Shown: one piece after another, positions 14,337 through 22,646 of the stretch | Position numbering within the stretch: position 1 is the stretch's first letter | How the letters are laid out: every line of letters starts with the position of its first letter | From: DATEOR01 sp035698665 | GTDB taxonomy: Bacteria; Actinomycetota; Thermoleophilia; Gaiellales; Gaiellaceae | Direction of reading: 5' to 3' | Length of the DNA: 25,505 bases | Assembly (NCBI GenBank): GCA_035698665.1 | Contig: DASSBN010000090.1 | Location: 1-25,505 of the forward strand | Made by a program: the position numbers and the translations under genes | The notes under the pieces: model-generated | What the model was told of the DNA's origin: nothing | The model's input: the letters and a program-made list of their open reading frames with translations, nothing else | Database searches by the model: none

Positions 14337-14450
14337 CTAGTAGCCGCCGGCGCCTCCGCCGCCGCCCGAGTAGACGGCGACGACGACGATCACTGCGGCC
14401 AGGACGGCCAGTGCGGCGCCGATCCAGAGTGTGCGTCTCGAAAGTGGCAT
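14337..14450 (-). CDS. 37-aa single-span membrane peptide
   Basis: From ATG 14450 the frame reads MPLSRRTLWIGAALAVLAAV, then a further run of hydrophobic residues, and ends in a Gly-rich tail GGGGGAGGY before TAG 14337-14339. A basic N-terminus, one membrane span and a glycine tail suggest a small inner-membrane protein. An AAGGGGG stretch lies about 8 bases before the ATG. It is divergent from the lipoprotein gene at 14565, with 114 bases between. I know no family for it. Confidence 0.55.
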   Translation of the reverse strand: MPLSRRTLWIGAALAVLAAVIVVVAVYSGGGGGAGGY

Positions 14451-14510
14451 GCAACACCCCCTTTCACTCCTTCAGTACGAGCTCGACCGGCCGGCGGATG
14501 TCTGGAAGCG

Positions 14511-14542
14511 CTCATCACCCTCTCATCCAGGCCGCTTACGGT
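14511..14542 (+). promoter_or_regulatory. CTCAT direct-repeat operator and -10 of the lipoprotein gene
   Basis: CTCAT at 14511-14515 and 14522-14526 repeat with an 11-base period. TACGGT (14537-14542) follows 10 bases later. The spacing matches PhoB-type activation sites and is almost identical to the one upstream of the truncated regulator at 11234. Confidence 0.6.
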
Positions 14543-14564
14543 GAGGGCGTCGAAGGAGGCTCAG

Positions 14565-15308
14565 ATGCGAAAGACGACCATGGCGGCCGTTGCAGCCCTC
14601 GCCCTCGGCGCAGGGGCGTGCGGGGGCGAAACGACGGCGAGCAAGCCCGCAACGACCTCACTCCCCCAGGACGGAAAGCCGTTCACGATCGACCCGAGCG
14701 AGTTCACGACCGAGATCGACAACCCCTACTGGCCGATGAAGCCGGGCAGCCAGTGGGTCTTCCGCGAGACGGATGCCGAGGGCTCGGTCTCCCGCGTGGT
14801 CGTCACCGTCCTCGACCGAACGAAGATGATCGCGAACGGCGTCGAGGCGCGGATCGTCCACGACCAGGTGACGGAAGGCAACCAGGTCGTGGAGGACACC
14901 TACGACTGGTACGCGCAGGACGCCGACGGGAACCTCTGGTACCTCGGCGAGGACACGACCGAGTACGAAAACGGGAAGCCGAAGACGAAGGAAGGCTCGT
15001 GGGAAGCCGGTGTCGACGGAGCGCTTCCCGGGATCGTCATGCCCGCGAGCCCGCAGGTCGGCATGACGTACCGCGAGGAGTACTACAAGGGCCACGCGGA
15101 AGACGGCGCTTCGATCCTCTTCACGGACGCGTTCGCCAGGGTTGCGTACGGCCGTTTCGAGCACGGCGTCCAGACGCGGAACTTCAGCGGCATCGAGCCG
15201 GACGTGGTCGAGGAGAAGATCTACGCGCGGGGAGTCGGCGTCATCCTCGAGATCACGGTCTCGGGCGGATCCGACCGCGACGAGCTGCTCAGCTACGACG
15301 AGGGTTAG
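14565..15308 (+). CDS. lipoprotein of unknown function
   Basis: The 247-aa protein has a lipoprotein signal (MRKTTMAAVAALALGAGAC, Cys at residue 19), then a Thr/Ser linker. The rest is a soluble beta-rich domain with repeated Trp/Tyr blocks: DNPYWPMKPGSQWVFRETDA, DTYDWYAQDADGNLWYLGED, and VVEEKIYARGVGVILEI near the end. This layout (W-x-F-R-E..., D-G-N-x-W-Y-L-G-E, then K-x-Y-A-x-G-V-G) is seen in many actinobacterial secreted proteins of unknown role. I cannot name a function. GAAGGAGG lies 5 bases before the ATG. The promoter carries the CTCAT repeat, so it is probably a target of an OmpR-family regulator. Confidence 0.82.
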   Translation: MRKTTMAAVAALALGAGACGGETTASKPATTSLPQDGKPFTIDPSEFTTEIDNPYWPMKPGSQWVFRETDAEGSVSRVVVTVLDRTKMIANGVEARIVHDQVTEGNQVVEDTYDWYAQDADGNLWYLGEDTTEYENGKPKTKEGSWEAGVDGALPGIVMPASPQVGMTYREEYYKGHAEDGASILFTDAFARVAYGRFEHGVQTRNFSGIEPDVVEEKIYARGVGVILEITVSGGSDRDELLSYDEG

Positions 15309-15330
15309 CGCCGCGGACTTCCGCGACCGG

Positions 15331-15336
15331 TATACC
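15331..15336 (+). promoter_or_regulatory. -10 element of the YciI-like gene
   Basis: TATACC ends 7 bases before the ATG at 15344, with no Shine-Dalgarno sequence. Confidence 0.45.
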
Positions 15337-15343
15337 TAGGCGG

Positions 15344-15661
15344 ATGCGCCAGACGAAGCATCGCGTCCTCGTCGTCTTCAAGGCCGGCCCGGCATGGGGG
15401 AGCGGGCCGCCCGAGGAGCAGCCCGGCTGGCAGGAGCACGCCGATTTCGTGGACGCGCTGATCGAGCGGGGAACCTTCGTCATGGGCGGCCCGTTCAGCG
15501 ACTACTCGGGCTCCGTCAACCTGCTCGAGGGACTCACCGCTGTGGAGGCGGCCGATCTGCTCGCGAGCGACCCGTTCGTCGAGAACGGCGTCTTCGTCGT
15601 CGATTCGATCCGCGACTGGACGGTCTACGTGGACGAGCTGAGCGCGAAGGAGAGCGTCTAG
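15344..15661 (+). CDS. YciI-like (YCII-related, dimeric alpha-beta barrel) protein
   Basis: This 105-aa protein matches the YCII-related fold: HRVLVVFKAGPAW at the start, QEHADFVDALIERGTFVMGG in the middle, and AADLLASDPFVENGVFVVDS before the last strand. Family members are small dimers with a His-Asp pair that may have lyase or dehydrochlorinase-like activity. Here the conserved His is in the QEHADF segment and the Asp in SDPF. The physiological reaction is unknown. Its stop codon overlaps that of the convergent 56-aa ORF. Confidence 0.82.
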   Translation: MRQTKHRVLVVFKAGPAWGSGPPEEQPGWQEHADFVDALIERGTFVMGGPFSDYSGSVNLLEGLTAVEAADLLASDPFVENGVFVVDSIRDWTVYVDELSAKESV

Positions 15662-15828
15662 CTCTCGTCGCCCGGAGGCCGTTTCTGGCCGCCGAACATG
15701 CCCTTCAGCCAGCCGAGCAGGCGCTGCTTCGTGAGGTCCACGACCTCGGCATCCTCCTCCGGCGTGTCGGCCGCCGCTTCGTCGGATGCTTCGTCGGGAG
15801 GTCCCGATTGCCAGGCGAGGTGGGCCAC
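15658..15828 (-). CDS. 56-aa acidic small protein of unknown function
   Basis: From GTG 15828 the frame reads VAHLAWQSGPPDEASDEAAA, then TPEEDAEVVDLTKQRLLGWL, and ends in KGMFGGQKRPPGDES before TAG 15658-15660. The acidic linker followed by a short amphipathic helix and basic tail looks like a real small protein rather than a shadow frame. TTTAGT lies 6 bases before the GTG. The stop shares the CTAG with the convergent gene. It could be a peripheral membrane peptide (inference). Confidence 0.55.
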   Translation of the reverse strand: MAHLAWQSGPPDEASDEAAADTPEEDAEVVDLTKQRLLGWLKGMFGGQKRPPGDES

Positions 15829-15860
15829 CCGCTGACTAAAGCAAATGTGCCGAAACCTTT

Positions 15861-16271
15861 CTAGGGTTCAGAAATGTGAAACTTTTGTGAGCCTTCCCAC
15901 AGGACACGCCGTCCAAGCTCGGAGAGATCCGCTTGGCCCGCTTGGATAGTGGCGAAATGATTGCCGGCGAGCTGGCCCATCTTGCTCGCGAAGCACGTCG
16001 CGCCGTACGGGAAGAGGATCTCGACCTCCGAGAGCCCGCCCGGGTAGAGGAGGAGCTCGCCCGGCGCCGGGTAGGAGCTCGCGTTCTCCGGTCCGAGCCC
16101 GAGGTCGAGCTCGAAGCCCATCGGAACCCAGGCCGCCTCGCCGCTCCAGCGGGCCTGGACGAGCTCGCTTTCGAGGGGCAGGAGCCTGCGTAGAGCGGCG
16201 ATCGTCTTCGGTGCCGCCTCCTCCTCGAGGCGCGCCTCGAACTCGAACCCGCCGGCGACGATCTTCAGCAC
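15861..16271 (-). CDS. DUF3830 (cyclophilin-like) family protein
   Basis: The protein is 136 residues from GTG 16271. The family hallmarks are APKTIAALRRLLPLESELVQ, ARWSGEAAWVPMG, PAPGELLLYPGGLSEVEILF and YGATCFASKMGQLAGNHFAT. DUF3830 has a cyclophilin-like barrel; no activity is established and some members sit near amidohydrolase or transport genes. A longer open frame starts at 16409, but the extra residues are unlike the family. TAGGCT lies 7 bases before the chosen GTG. The gene is divergent from leuC, 39 bases apart. Confidence 0.88.
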   Translation of the reverse strand: MLKIVAGGFEFEARLEEEAAPKTIAALRRLLPLESELVQARWSGEAAWVPMGFELDLGLGPENASSYPAPGELLLYPGGLSEVEILFPYGATCFASKMGQLAGNHFATIQAGQADLSELGRRVLWEGSQKFHISEP

Positions 16272-16278
16272 GGAGCGG

Positions 16279-16284
16279 AGCCTA
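16279..16284 (-). promoter_or_regulatory. -10 element of the DUF3830 gene
   Basis: TAGGCT on the minus strand ends 7 bases before the GTG at 16271. This also decides the start codon. Confidence 0.5.
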
Positions 16285-16310
16285 CCGTGCGGCACAATGG
16301 GAGAACCCCG

Positions 16311-17720
16311 ATGGCCAAGACCCTCTTCGACAAGATCTGGGAGAGCCACGTCGTCGCCGAGCCCTCCGGCGAGCCGGCGCTGCTCTTCGTCGACCTCCAT
16401 CTCATCCACGAGGTCACCTCACCGCAGGCGTTCGACGGCCTGCGCCTGGCCGGGCGGAATGTTCGCCGGCCCGATCTCTCCATCGCGACGATGGATCACA
16501 ACGTGCCGACGGAAGAGGGGCCGATCACCGATCCGCTCGCGAAGGCTCAGCTCGAGGCGCTCGAGCGCAACTGCGCCGAGTTCGGCATCCCGCTCTACGC
16601 GACGGGGAGCGGGCGTGAGGGGATCGTCCACGTCATCGGGCCGGAGCTCGGACTGACGCAGCCCGGGATGACGATCGTCTGTGGCGACAGCCACACCTCC
16701 ACGCACGGCGCCTTCGGCACGCTCGCCTTCGGCATCGGCACCTCGGAGGTCGAGCACGTGCTCGCGACGCAGACCCTCCCGCAGCGGAAGCCGGCCTCCA
16801 TGCGGCTTCTCTTCACCGGGGAGCTCCCCTTCGGCGTGACCGCGAAGGACGTCATCCTCGGCGCGATCGGACGGATCGGCGTCTCGGGCGGCGTCGGGCA
16901 CGTGGTCGAGTACGCGGGCGAGGTGATCGAGGGGCTCTCGATGGAGAGCCGCATGACCATCTGCAACATGTCCATCGAGGCCGGCGCGCGCGCAGGGATG
17001 ATCGCGCCCGACGACACGACGTTCGCCTACCTCGAAGGGCGCCCGGCCGCGCCGCAGGGCGCCGCGTGGGACGAGGCAATCCACCGCTGGCGCGCGCTCA
17101 CGACCGACGAGGGCGCCTCCTACGACCGCGACGTCGAGATCGACGTGCGCGAGCTGGCTCCGCAGGTGACCTGGGGAACCAACCCGGGGATGGTCGCCTC
17201 GATCGAAGGGACCGTGCCGAACCCGGCCGACTACGCGGACGCCGACGAGCGCGATGCGATCGAACGCGCGCTCGCCTACATGGCGCTCGAGCCCGGAACG
17301 GCGATCGGCGACATCCACGTCGACCGGGTCTTCATCGGCTCGTGCACGAACGCCCGCATCGAAGACCTTCGCACCGCCGCGTCGGTCGTCTCCGGCAAGC
17401 GCGTCCATCCGACCGTGCGCGCGATGGTGGTGCCCGGCTCGGCCACCGTGAAACGGCAGGCGGAGGAGGAAGGGCTCGACCGCATCTTCGAGGAGGCCGG
17501 CTTCGAGTGGCGGCGCGCCGGCTGCTCCATGTGCCTCGGGATGAACCCGGACATCCTCGCGCCCGGAGAGCGCTGTGCCTCGACCTCGAACCGGAACTTC
17601 GAGGGACGGCAGGGCGCCGGAGGGCGCACGCATCTCGTCAGCCCGGCGATGGCCGCAGCGACGGCGATCGAAGGCCACTTCGTCGACATCCGCGAATACG
17701 CCCTCGAGCCGGTCGCGTGA
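16311..17720 (+). CDS. leuC: 3-isopropylmalate dehydratase large subunit
   Basis: LeuC with LeuD isomerises 2-isopropylmalate to 3-isopropylmalate in leucine synthesis. The 469-aa length is normal. It opens AKTLFDKIWESHVV, has IVCGDSHTSTHGAFGTLAFG, and carries the three [4Fe-4S] cysteines in FIGSCTNARIEDLR and GCSMCLGMNPD. The ATG at 16311 is chosen because homology starts at once; GGGAG lies about 8 bases upstream and CACAAT (16293-16298) may be the -10. The next gene starts inside its stop codon (GTGA), so LeuC and LeuD synthesis is coupled. No leucine attenuator or T-box is visible in the very short leader. Confidence 0.97.
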   Translation: MAKTLFDKIWESHVVAEPSGEPALLFVDLHLIHEVTSPQAFDGLRLAGRNVRRPDLSIATMDHNVPTEEGPITDPLAKAQLEALERNCAEFGIPLYATGSGREGIVHVIGPELGLTQPGMTIVCGDSHTSTHGAFGTLAFGIGTSEVEHVLATQTLPQRKPASMRLLFTGELPFGVTAKDVILGAIGRIGVSGGVGHVVEYAGEVIEGLSMESRMTICNMSIEAGARAGMIAPDDTTFAYLEGRPAAPQGAAWDEAIHRWRALTTDEGASYDRDVEIDVRELAPQVTWGTNPGMVASIEGTVPNPADYADADERDAIERALAYMALEPGTAIGDIHVDRVFIGSCTNARIEDLRTAASVVSGKRVHPTVRAMVVPGSATVKRQAEEEGLDRIFEEAGFEWRRAGCSMCLGMNPDILAPGERCASTSNRNFEGRQGAGGRTHLVSPAMAAATAIEGHFVDIREYALEPVA

Positions 17721-18280
17721 GGCCCTTCCGCTCCGTCACCTCGCGCGCGGCGGTGCTCGACCGGCCCGACGTCGACACCGATCAGATCATGCCGAAGCAG
17801 TTCCTCAAGCGGATCGAACGCACGGGCTTCGCCGAGTTCCTCTTCTACGACTGGGCGCAGGATCCCGACTTCGAGCTCAACCGGCCGGAGGCCCGTGGCG
17901 CGAAGATCCTCCTCACCGGCCGCAACTTCGGCTGCGGCTCCTCGCGGGAGCACGCGCCCTGGGGACTGCAGGAGTACGGCTTCGAGGCGATCGTTGCTCC
18001 GTCGTTCGGCGACATCTTCCGCACGAACTGCGTCAAGATCGGCCTGGTGCCGGTCGTCCTTCCGCAGGAGCAGGTCAAGGCGCTGATGGCCGAGCCAGAG
18101 GAGATCACCGTCGACCTCGAGGCGCAGACGGCCGGGCCCTACAGCTTCGAGTTCGACGCCTTCGAGCGTGAGTGCCTGCTCGAGGGGCTCGACGACATCG
18201 CGCGGGCTCTCCAGCACGACGGCGAGATCGCCGCGTACGAGGCGGAGCACCCGCCGCGCTTCGCTACGACAGCGCTCTGA
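17717..18280 (+). CDS. leuD: 3-isopropylmalate dehydratase small subunit
   Basis: The 187-aa swivel domain of the dehydratase. It opens SVTSRAAVLDRPDVDTDQIM with the ...DTDQI(I/M)P motif, and contains LLTGRNFGCGSSREHAPWGL, the substrate-binding loop, and FGDIFRTNCVKIGLVPV. The GTG start overlaps the leuC stop by 4 bases. The last 17 bases overlap the 3' end of leuB on the other strand, so the two leucine gene units converge. Confidence 0.96.
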   Translation: MRPFRSVTSRAAVLDRPDVDTDQIMPKQFLKRIERTGFAEFLFYDWAQDPDFELNRPEARGAKILLTGRNFGCGSSREHAPWGLQEYGFEAIVAPSFGDIFRTNCVKIGLVPVVLPQEQVKALMAEPEEITVDLEAQTAGPYSFEFDAFERECLLEGLDDIARALQHDGEIAAYEAEHPPRFATTAL

Positions 18281-19223
18281 GGACCGCGTCGCCGAACTGG
18301 GCTGTGCCAGGCTCGCCGCCGGTCTCGTGAACGGCCCACACCGCGGCGCGCAGTCTCTCCGCGTCGTCGCCTCGCCCGAGGCCGTGCTCGAGCATGAGCG
18401 CGGTGGAGAGCATCATCGCCATCGGGTTCGCGACACCCTCGCCCGCGATGTCCGGCGCCGAGCCGTGCACGGGCTCGAAGAGACCGGGGCCGCTGTCCGA
18501 AAGGCTCGCCGACGGTGCGAGGCCTATACCGCCGGTGAGTGAGGCGGCGAGGTCGCTGAGGATGTCCCCGAACATGTTCTCCGTCACGAGCACGTCGAAC
18601 TGGCCGGTCGCGAGGACAAGCTGCATGGCGGCGTTGTCGACGAGCATGTGCTCGAGCTCGATGTCCGCGTAGCCGGCGCCCACCTCGCCGACCACGCGCC
18701 GCCACATCCGTGAGGTCTCGAGGACATTGGCCTTGTCGACGGACACGACCTTCCTGCGCCGGGCCCGCGCGAGCTCGAATGCCCGCCGCGCGATCCGTTC
18801 CACCTGGTCAGGCCGGTACTCCATCGTGTCGTAGACCGTTCCGTCGTCCCGCACTCCGCGCGCGCCGAAGTAGAGCCCGCCCACGAGCTCGCGAACGATG
18901 AGGATGTCGACCTCCCCCTGCTCCGAGGGACGAAGGTTGGCGTAGACGTCCAGCTCGGCCCGCAACCGCAGCATTCCCTGCTCCGGGCGGACCTCCGCGG
19001 CGTCGAACTCCGGGTCGCCGATCGGGCCTTTCAGGACAGCCTCGGCGGCCTTGCAGGCGGCGAGGGTGTCCTCGGGAAGCGAGTCGCCTGTGTCTCGAAT
19101 CGCCTGCGCGCCGAATGGATGCTCCTCGAGCTCGAGATCGGGAGCGACCTTCTCGAGGACGCGCAGGGCCTCGCGCATCACTTCGGGCCCGATGCCATCG
19201 CCGGGCAGGACGACGACGGTCAC
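18264..19223 (-). CDS. leuB: 3-isopropylmalate dehydrogenase
   Basis: The 319-aa enzyme oxidises and decarboxylates 3-isopropylmalate with NAD+. It begins VTVVVLPGDGIGPEVMREAL. Other landmarks are AVLKGPIGDPEFD, ANLRPSEQGEVDILIVRELV (substrate arginines), VSVDKANVLETSRMW, TENMFGDILSD and PVHGSAPDIAGEGVANPM. The length is slightly short for the family (about 340-360). The GTG at 19223 overlaps the ilvD stop by 4 bases and is the last gene of the minus-strand operon. The open frame extends upstream inside ilvD but that part is a shadow. Confidence 0.95.
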   Translation of the reverse strand: MTVVVLPGDGIGPEVMREALRVLEKVAPDLELEEHPFGAQAIRDTGDSLPEDTLAACKAAEAVLKGPIGDPEFDAAEVRPEQGMLRLRAELDVYANLRPSEQGEVDILIVRELVGGLYFGARGVRDDGTVYDTMEYRPDQVERIARRAFELARARRRKVVSVDKANVLETSRMWRRVVGEVGAGYADIELEHMLVDNAAMQLVLATGQFDVLVTENMFGDILSDLAASLTGGIGLAPSASLSDSGPGLFEPVHGSAPDIAGEGVANPMAMMLSTALMLEHGLGRGDDAERLRAAVWAVHETGGEPGTAQFGDAVLRALS

Positions 19224-20908
19224 GACGAAACGGGCGCCCGGGTGACCGCGCCCTCTGAGGCGGAGGAGACGAGTGCCGCGTACTTGGCGAAGACGCCGCT
19301 TTCGTAGCGCGGAGGAGGCGGGCTCCACATCGCCAGGCGGGCCTGGAGCTCGTCGTCGGAGAGCTCGACCGAGAGCGTTCGCGCCTCCACGTCGATGACG
19401 ACGATGTCGCCGTCCTCGAGTGCTGCGATCGGGCCTCCGCGCGCCGCCTCCGGCGAGATGTGGCCGGCCATGAGCCCGTGCGTCGCGCCGGAGAAGCGCC
19501 CGTCCGTGATGAGCGCGATCTTGTCTCCGAGCCCCTCGCCGACGAGCGCGGCGGTGACGTGCAACATCTCGCGCATGCCGGGCCCGCCAGCCGGCCCCTC
19601 GTAGCGGATGACGACCACGTCGCCCTCCGTGATCTCCTGCCTCTCTACGGCCGCGAAGCACGCCTCCTCCGAGTCGAAGACGCGCGCCGGGCCACGGTGA
19701 GTCAGGCGCTCGTGCCCGGCGAGCTTCACGACGCAGCCCTCAGGCGCGAGGTTGCCGCGCAGTATCGCGAGCCCCCCGATCGGCTTGATCGGATTCTCGA
19801 TGGGGACGACGACCTCCTGGCCCGGCTTCTCCTCGACCGCGGCCGCGATCTCGCCGAGGGAGCGCCCGTCCACGTTCGGCGCCTCCGCGTGCACGAGCTC
19901 CTTCTTCAGGAGCTCGCGGGCGACCAGAGCGACGCCGCCCGCCTCGTAGACATCGGTGGCCACGAACTGACCGCCGGGCTTCAGGCTTGCCACGATCGGC
20001 GTTTCCGCCGCGATGCGGTCGAAGTCCTCCAGCTCGAAAGGAACCCCGAGCTCGCGCGCGATCGCAAGAAGATGCAGCACGCCGTTCGTGGACCCGCCGG
20101 TCGCGACGATGGAGGCAGCGGCGTTCTCGAGTGCCTCGCGCGTGATGATCTGGGACGGCCGCAGGTCGCGCCGCAGGAGGTCCATCGCGAGCCGCCCGGC
20201 CGCCTCGGCCGCGTCGGCTTTGGAGGGATGGAGCGCTGGGATGCCGTTGAGGCCCGCCGGGCTGATCCCGAGGAAGTCGAGCGCGGTCGACATCGTGTTC
20301 GCGGTGAACTGGCCGCCGCACGCACCCGCGCCGGGGCAGGCCACGCCTTCGAGCTCGTGCAGGTCCTCGTCGCTCATCTTCCCGACGGCGTGCGCACCGA
20401 TCGCCTCGAAGACCTCTTGGATGGTGACGTCGCGCCCGCGGAAGCGGCCGGGCGCGATCGAGCCGTTGTAGAGCGCGAGGCCGGGGAGGTCGAGGCGCGC
20501 GAGCGCCATCACCGCTGCCGGGATGGTCTTGTCGCAGCCCACGAGGCAGACGAGCCCGTCGAAGAGGTGGCCGCGCGCGACGAGCTCGATCGAGTCGGCG
20601 ATCACCTCGCGGGAGACGAGCGACGCGCGCATGCCCTCGGTGCCCATCGAGACGCCGTCCGAGACGGCGACGGTGTTGAACTCCATCGGCGTCCCGCCGG
20701 CCGCGCGGATGCCGCGCTTCACGTGCTGGGCGAGCTCGCGCTGGTTCCAGTTGCACGGCATCGTCTCGATCCACGTCGTGGCAACGCCGATGATCGGGCG
20801 GGCGAGGTCCTCGTCCGTGAACCCGATCCCCTTCAGCATCGCGCGCGCCGCAGCGCGCTCGGGCCCGTCGGTGAGGGCTGCGCTCTTGCGCTTGTCAGGG
20901 TCGCTCAT
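19220..20908 (-). CDS. ilvD: dihydroxy-acid dehydratase
   Basis: The 562-aa Fe-S enzyme makes the 2-keto acid precursors of valine, leucine and isoleucine. The cluster cysteines lie in TMPCNWNQRELA, LVGCDKTIPA and CPGAGACGGQFTANTM. The C-terminal domain has ITDGRFSGATHGLMAGHISP. The ATG at 20908 overlaps the thrB stop (ATGA) and has AAGGAG 10 bases upstream. It sits between thrB and leuB, so the product of the Thr/Ile branch feeds directly into this step. Confidence 0.97.
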   Translation of the reverse strand: MSDPDKRKSAALTDGPERAAARAMLKGIGFTDEDLARPIIGVATTWIETMPCNWNQRELAQHVKRGIRAAGGTPMEFNTVAVSDGVSMGTEGMRASLVSREVIADSIELVARGHLFDGLVCLVGCDKTIPAAVMALARLDLPGLALYNGSIAPGRFRGRDVTIQEVFEAIGAHAVGKMSDEDLHELEGVACPGAGACGGQFTANTMSTALDFLGISPAGLNGIPALHPSKADAAEAAGRLAMDLLRRDLRPSQIITREALENAAASIVATGGSTNGVLHLLAIARELGVPFELEDFDRIAAETPIVASLKPGGQFVATDVYEAGGVALVARELLKKELVHAEAPNVDGRSLGEIAAAVEEKPGQEVVVPIENPIKPIGGLAILRGNLAPEGCVVKLAGHERLTHRGPARVFDSEEACFAAVERQEITEGDVVVIRYEGPAGGPGMREMLHVTAALVGEGLGDKIALITDGRFSGATHGLMAGHISPEAARGGPIAALEDGDIVVIDVEARTLSVELSDDELQARLAMWSPPPPRYESGVFAKYAALVSSASEGAVTRAPVSS

Positions 20909-21720
20909 GCCTGGTGGGCTCCTTGCTCGGAGACTGTGAAGCGAAGCACACTCGCCTCGGCGAAGCGGAGGGCAAGCTCCTCTTCGCAGGCCTCGACCGC
21001 GTCCGGCTGCACCCAGACGATCACGCTCGGGCCCGAGCCGGAGAGCGTCGCTCCGAGCGCGCCGTCCGGGAGATCGGCACGCACCTTCTCGAGGAGCGGC
21101 GCGTTCTTCGCTCGGTAAGGCTCGTGCAGTCGGTCCTGGATCGCCTCGGCGAAGAGCTCGGCCGAGCCCTGGGCGAGTGCGGCGCCGAGCATCGCCGCAC
21201 GGCCTGCGGTGAAGGCGGCGTCCTCGTGCGACACGGAGTCCGGGAGAGAATTTCGCGCCTCGGCGGTCGAGACGGTCGCCTCGGGAACGAGCGCGAACGG
21301 GACCGCCGGCAGCGTGTCGGCGACCCGGACGATGCGGTTCTCCCAGGTGAGGCAGACGCCCCCGGCGAGTGCGGCTGCGAGGTTGTCGGCGTGGCCCTCG
21401 AGCTCGACGCCGATCGCGAGGAGCTTCTCCGGGTCGGGCTCCTCGCCCGCCGCGATTGCGCCGGCGACGAGGCCGAGCGCGATCACGGAGGCACTCGAGC
21501 CGAGACCGCGCTCGCGCGGGATCCGGCTGACGAACTCGAAGCGCTTGCCGTCGACCGGCGCGAGCTTCGCGAAGGCCTGAATCCCGAGATGGGACATGTC
21601 GACCTCCCCGTCGCCGTCCTCGACCTCGAGCTCGTTCCAGAGGTCGAGGGCGGCCGCGGCGCAGTCGAAGCCCGGCCCGATGTTCGCCGTCGTGGCGGGC
21701 GCCCGGACGTGGATCGTCAT
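20905..21720 (-). CDS. thrB: homoserine kinase
   Basis: The 271-aa GHMP kinase phosphorylates homoserine, the next-to-last step to threonine. The ATP-binding motif is PRERGLGSSASVIALGLVAG, and the last motif is LGATLSGSGPSVIVW. It starts TIHVRAPATTANIGPGFDCA, the usual first strand and turn of the family. The ATG at 21720 overlaps the thrC stop by 4 bases. The open frame continues further upstream but loses similarity. Confidence 0.95.
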   Translation of the reverse strand: MTIHVRAPATTANIGPGFDCAAAALDLWNELEVEDGDGEVDMSHLGIQAFAKLAPVDGKRFEFVSRIPRERGLGSSASVIALGLVAGAIAAGEEPDPEKLLAIGVELEGHADNLAAALAGGVCLTWENRIVRVADTLPAVPFALVPEATVSTAEARNSLPDSVSHEDAAFTAGRAAMLGAALAQGSAELFAEAIQDRLHEPYRAKNAPLLEKVRADLPDGALGATLSGSGPSVIVWVQPDAVEACEEELALRFAEASVLRFTVSEQGAHQA

Positions 21721-22646
21721 GCGACTGCGTCGGGGTCCTTGAGCCCGTGTCCCGTAATCGCGCAGACGATTCGCGCCCCTTGCGGCGGGTCGGCGAAAAG
21801 CGCAGCGAGGCCCGCGGCTGACGACGGCTCGCAGAAGAGGCCCTCCTCGTGGGCGAGCAGCCGCCATGCGTCGAGGATCGCCTCGTCCGGAATGGACGGC
21901 GCCTCTCCGCCGGACTCGGCCAGGGCCTGCTGTGCCCGGGCCTCGTGCGCGGGCTCGACGATGCGAATCGCCGACGCAGCAGTCCCAGCCCGGTCCGATG
22001 CCTGCGCGGCGACGAAGCGGGGGAGGGCGCCGACCTCACGGAAGCCCAGCGCGTAGGCGCACAGGTTCCCTCCGCCGCCGTAGGGGAGCGCGAGGACGTC
22101 GGGCGCTCCGCCGAGCTCCTCGACGATCTCGAAGGCGGCCGTCTTCTGGCCCTGCAGCCTGAGCGGGTTGAGCGAGTTGACGAGAACGTGCGTGCCCTCG
22201 GCCTCGAGCGCCTTGGCCTCCTCGAGCGCCTCTTCGAAGTTGGCACGCGTCTCGACCTTCGCCCCAACGGCACGCGCCTGCGCGAGCTTGCCCCGGGCGA
22301 CCGCGCCCTCCGGCTGGAGGATGACCGCCTCGAGCCCGGCCCGTGCGGCGTATGCGGCGGCCGAGGCGGCCGTGTTCCCGGTCGAGGCGCACACGACGGA
22401 GCGCGCGCCGTCGGCGAGCGCTTGTGTGACCGCGACGGTCATGCCGCGGTCCTTGAAGCTGCCCGTCGGGTTCGCGCCTTCCCACTTGAGCCAGAGCTCG
22501 GCGCCGAGGCGCTCGGAGAGGCGCGGCGCGGGGAGAAGGGGTGTCGAGCCCTCGCCGAGCGAGACGATCTTCGCGTCCGCCGCCAGGGGCAGCCGGTCGC
22601 GGTAGCGCTCTGCGAGGGGGATCACGCTTGCAGAGATTAACTTCAC
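21717..22646 (-). CDS. thrC: threonine synthase, short form
   Basis: The 309-aa PLP enzyme converts phosphohomoserine to threonine. The PLP lysine is in KWEGANPTGSFKDRGMTVAV. The phosphate-binding loop is LPYGGGGNLCAYALGF and the end is CAITGHGLKDPDAVA. Its length puts it with the short class lacking the N-terminal helical domain. The GTG at 22646 overlaps the hom stop by 4 bases. The longer open frame to 24011 is a shadow of hom. Confidence 0.95.
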   Translation of the reverse strand: MKLISASVIPLAERYRDRLPLAADAKIVSLGEGSTPLLPAPRLSERLGAELWLKWEGANPTGSFKDRGMTVAVTQALADGARSVVCASTGNTAASAAAYAARAGLEAVILQPEGAVARGKLAQARAVGAKVETRANFEEALEEAKALEAEGTHVLVNSLNPLRLQGQKTAAFEIVEELGGAPDVLALPYGGGGNLCAYALGFREVGALPRFVAAQASDRAGTAASAIRIVEPAHEARAQQALAESGGEAPSIPDEAILDAWRLLAHEEGLFCEPSSAAGLAALFADPPQGARIVCAITGHGLKDPDAVA

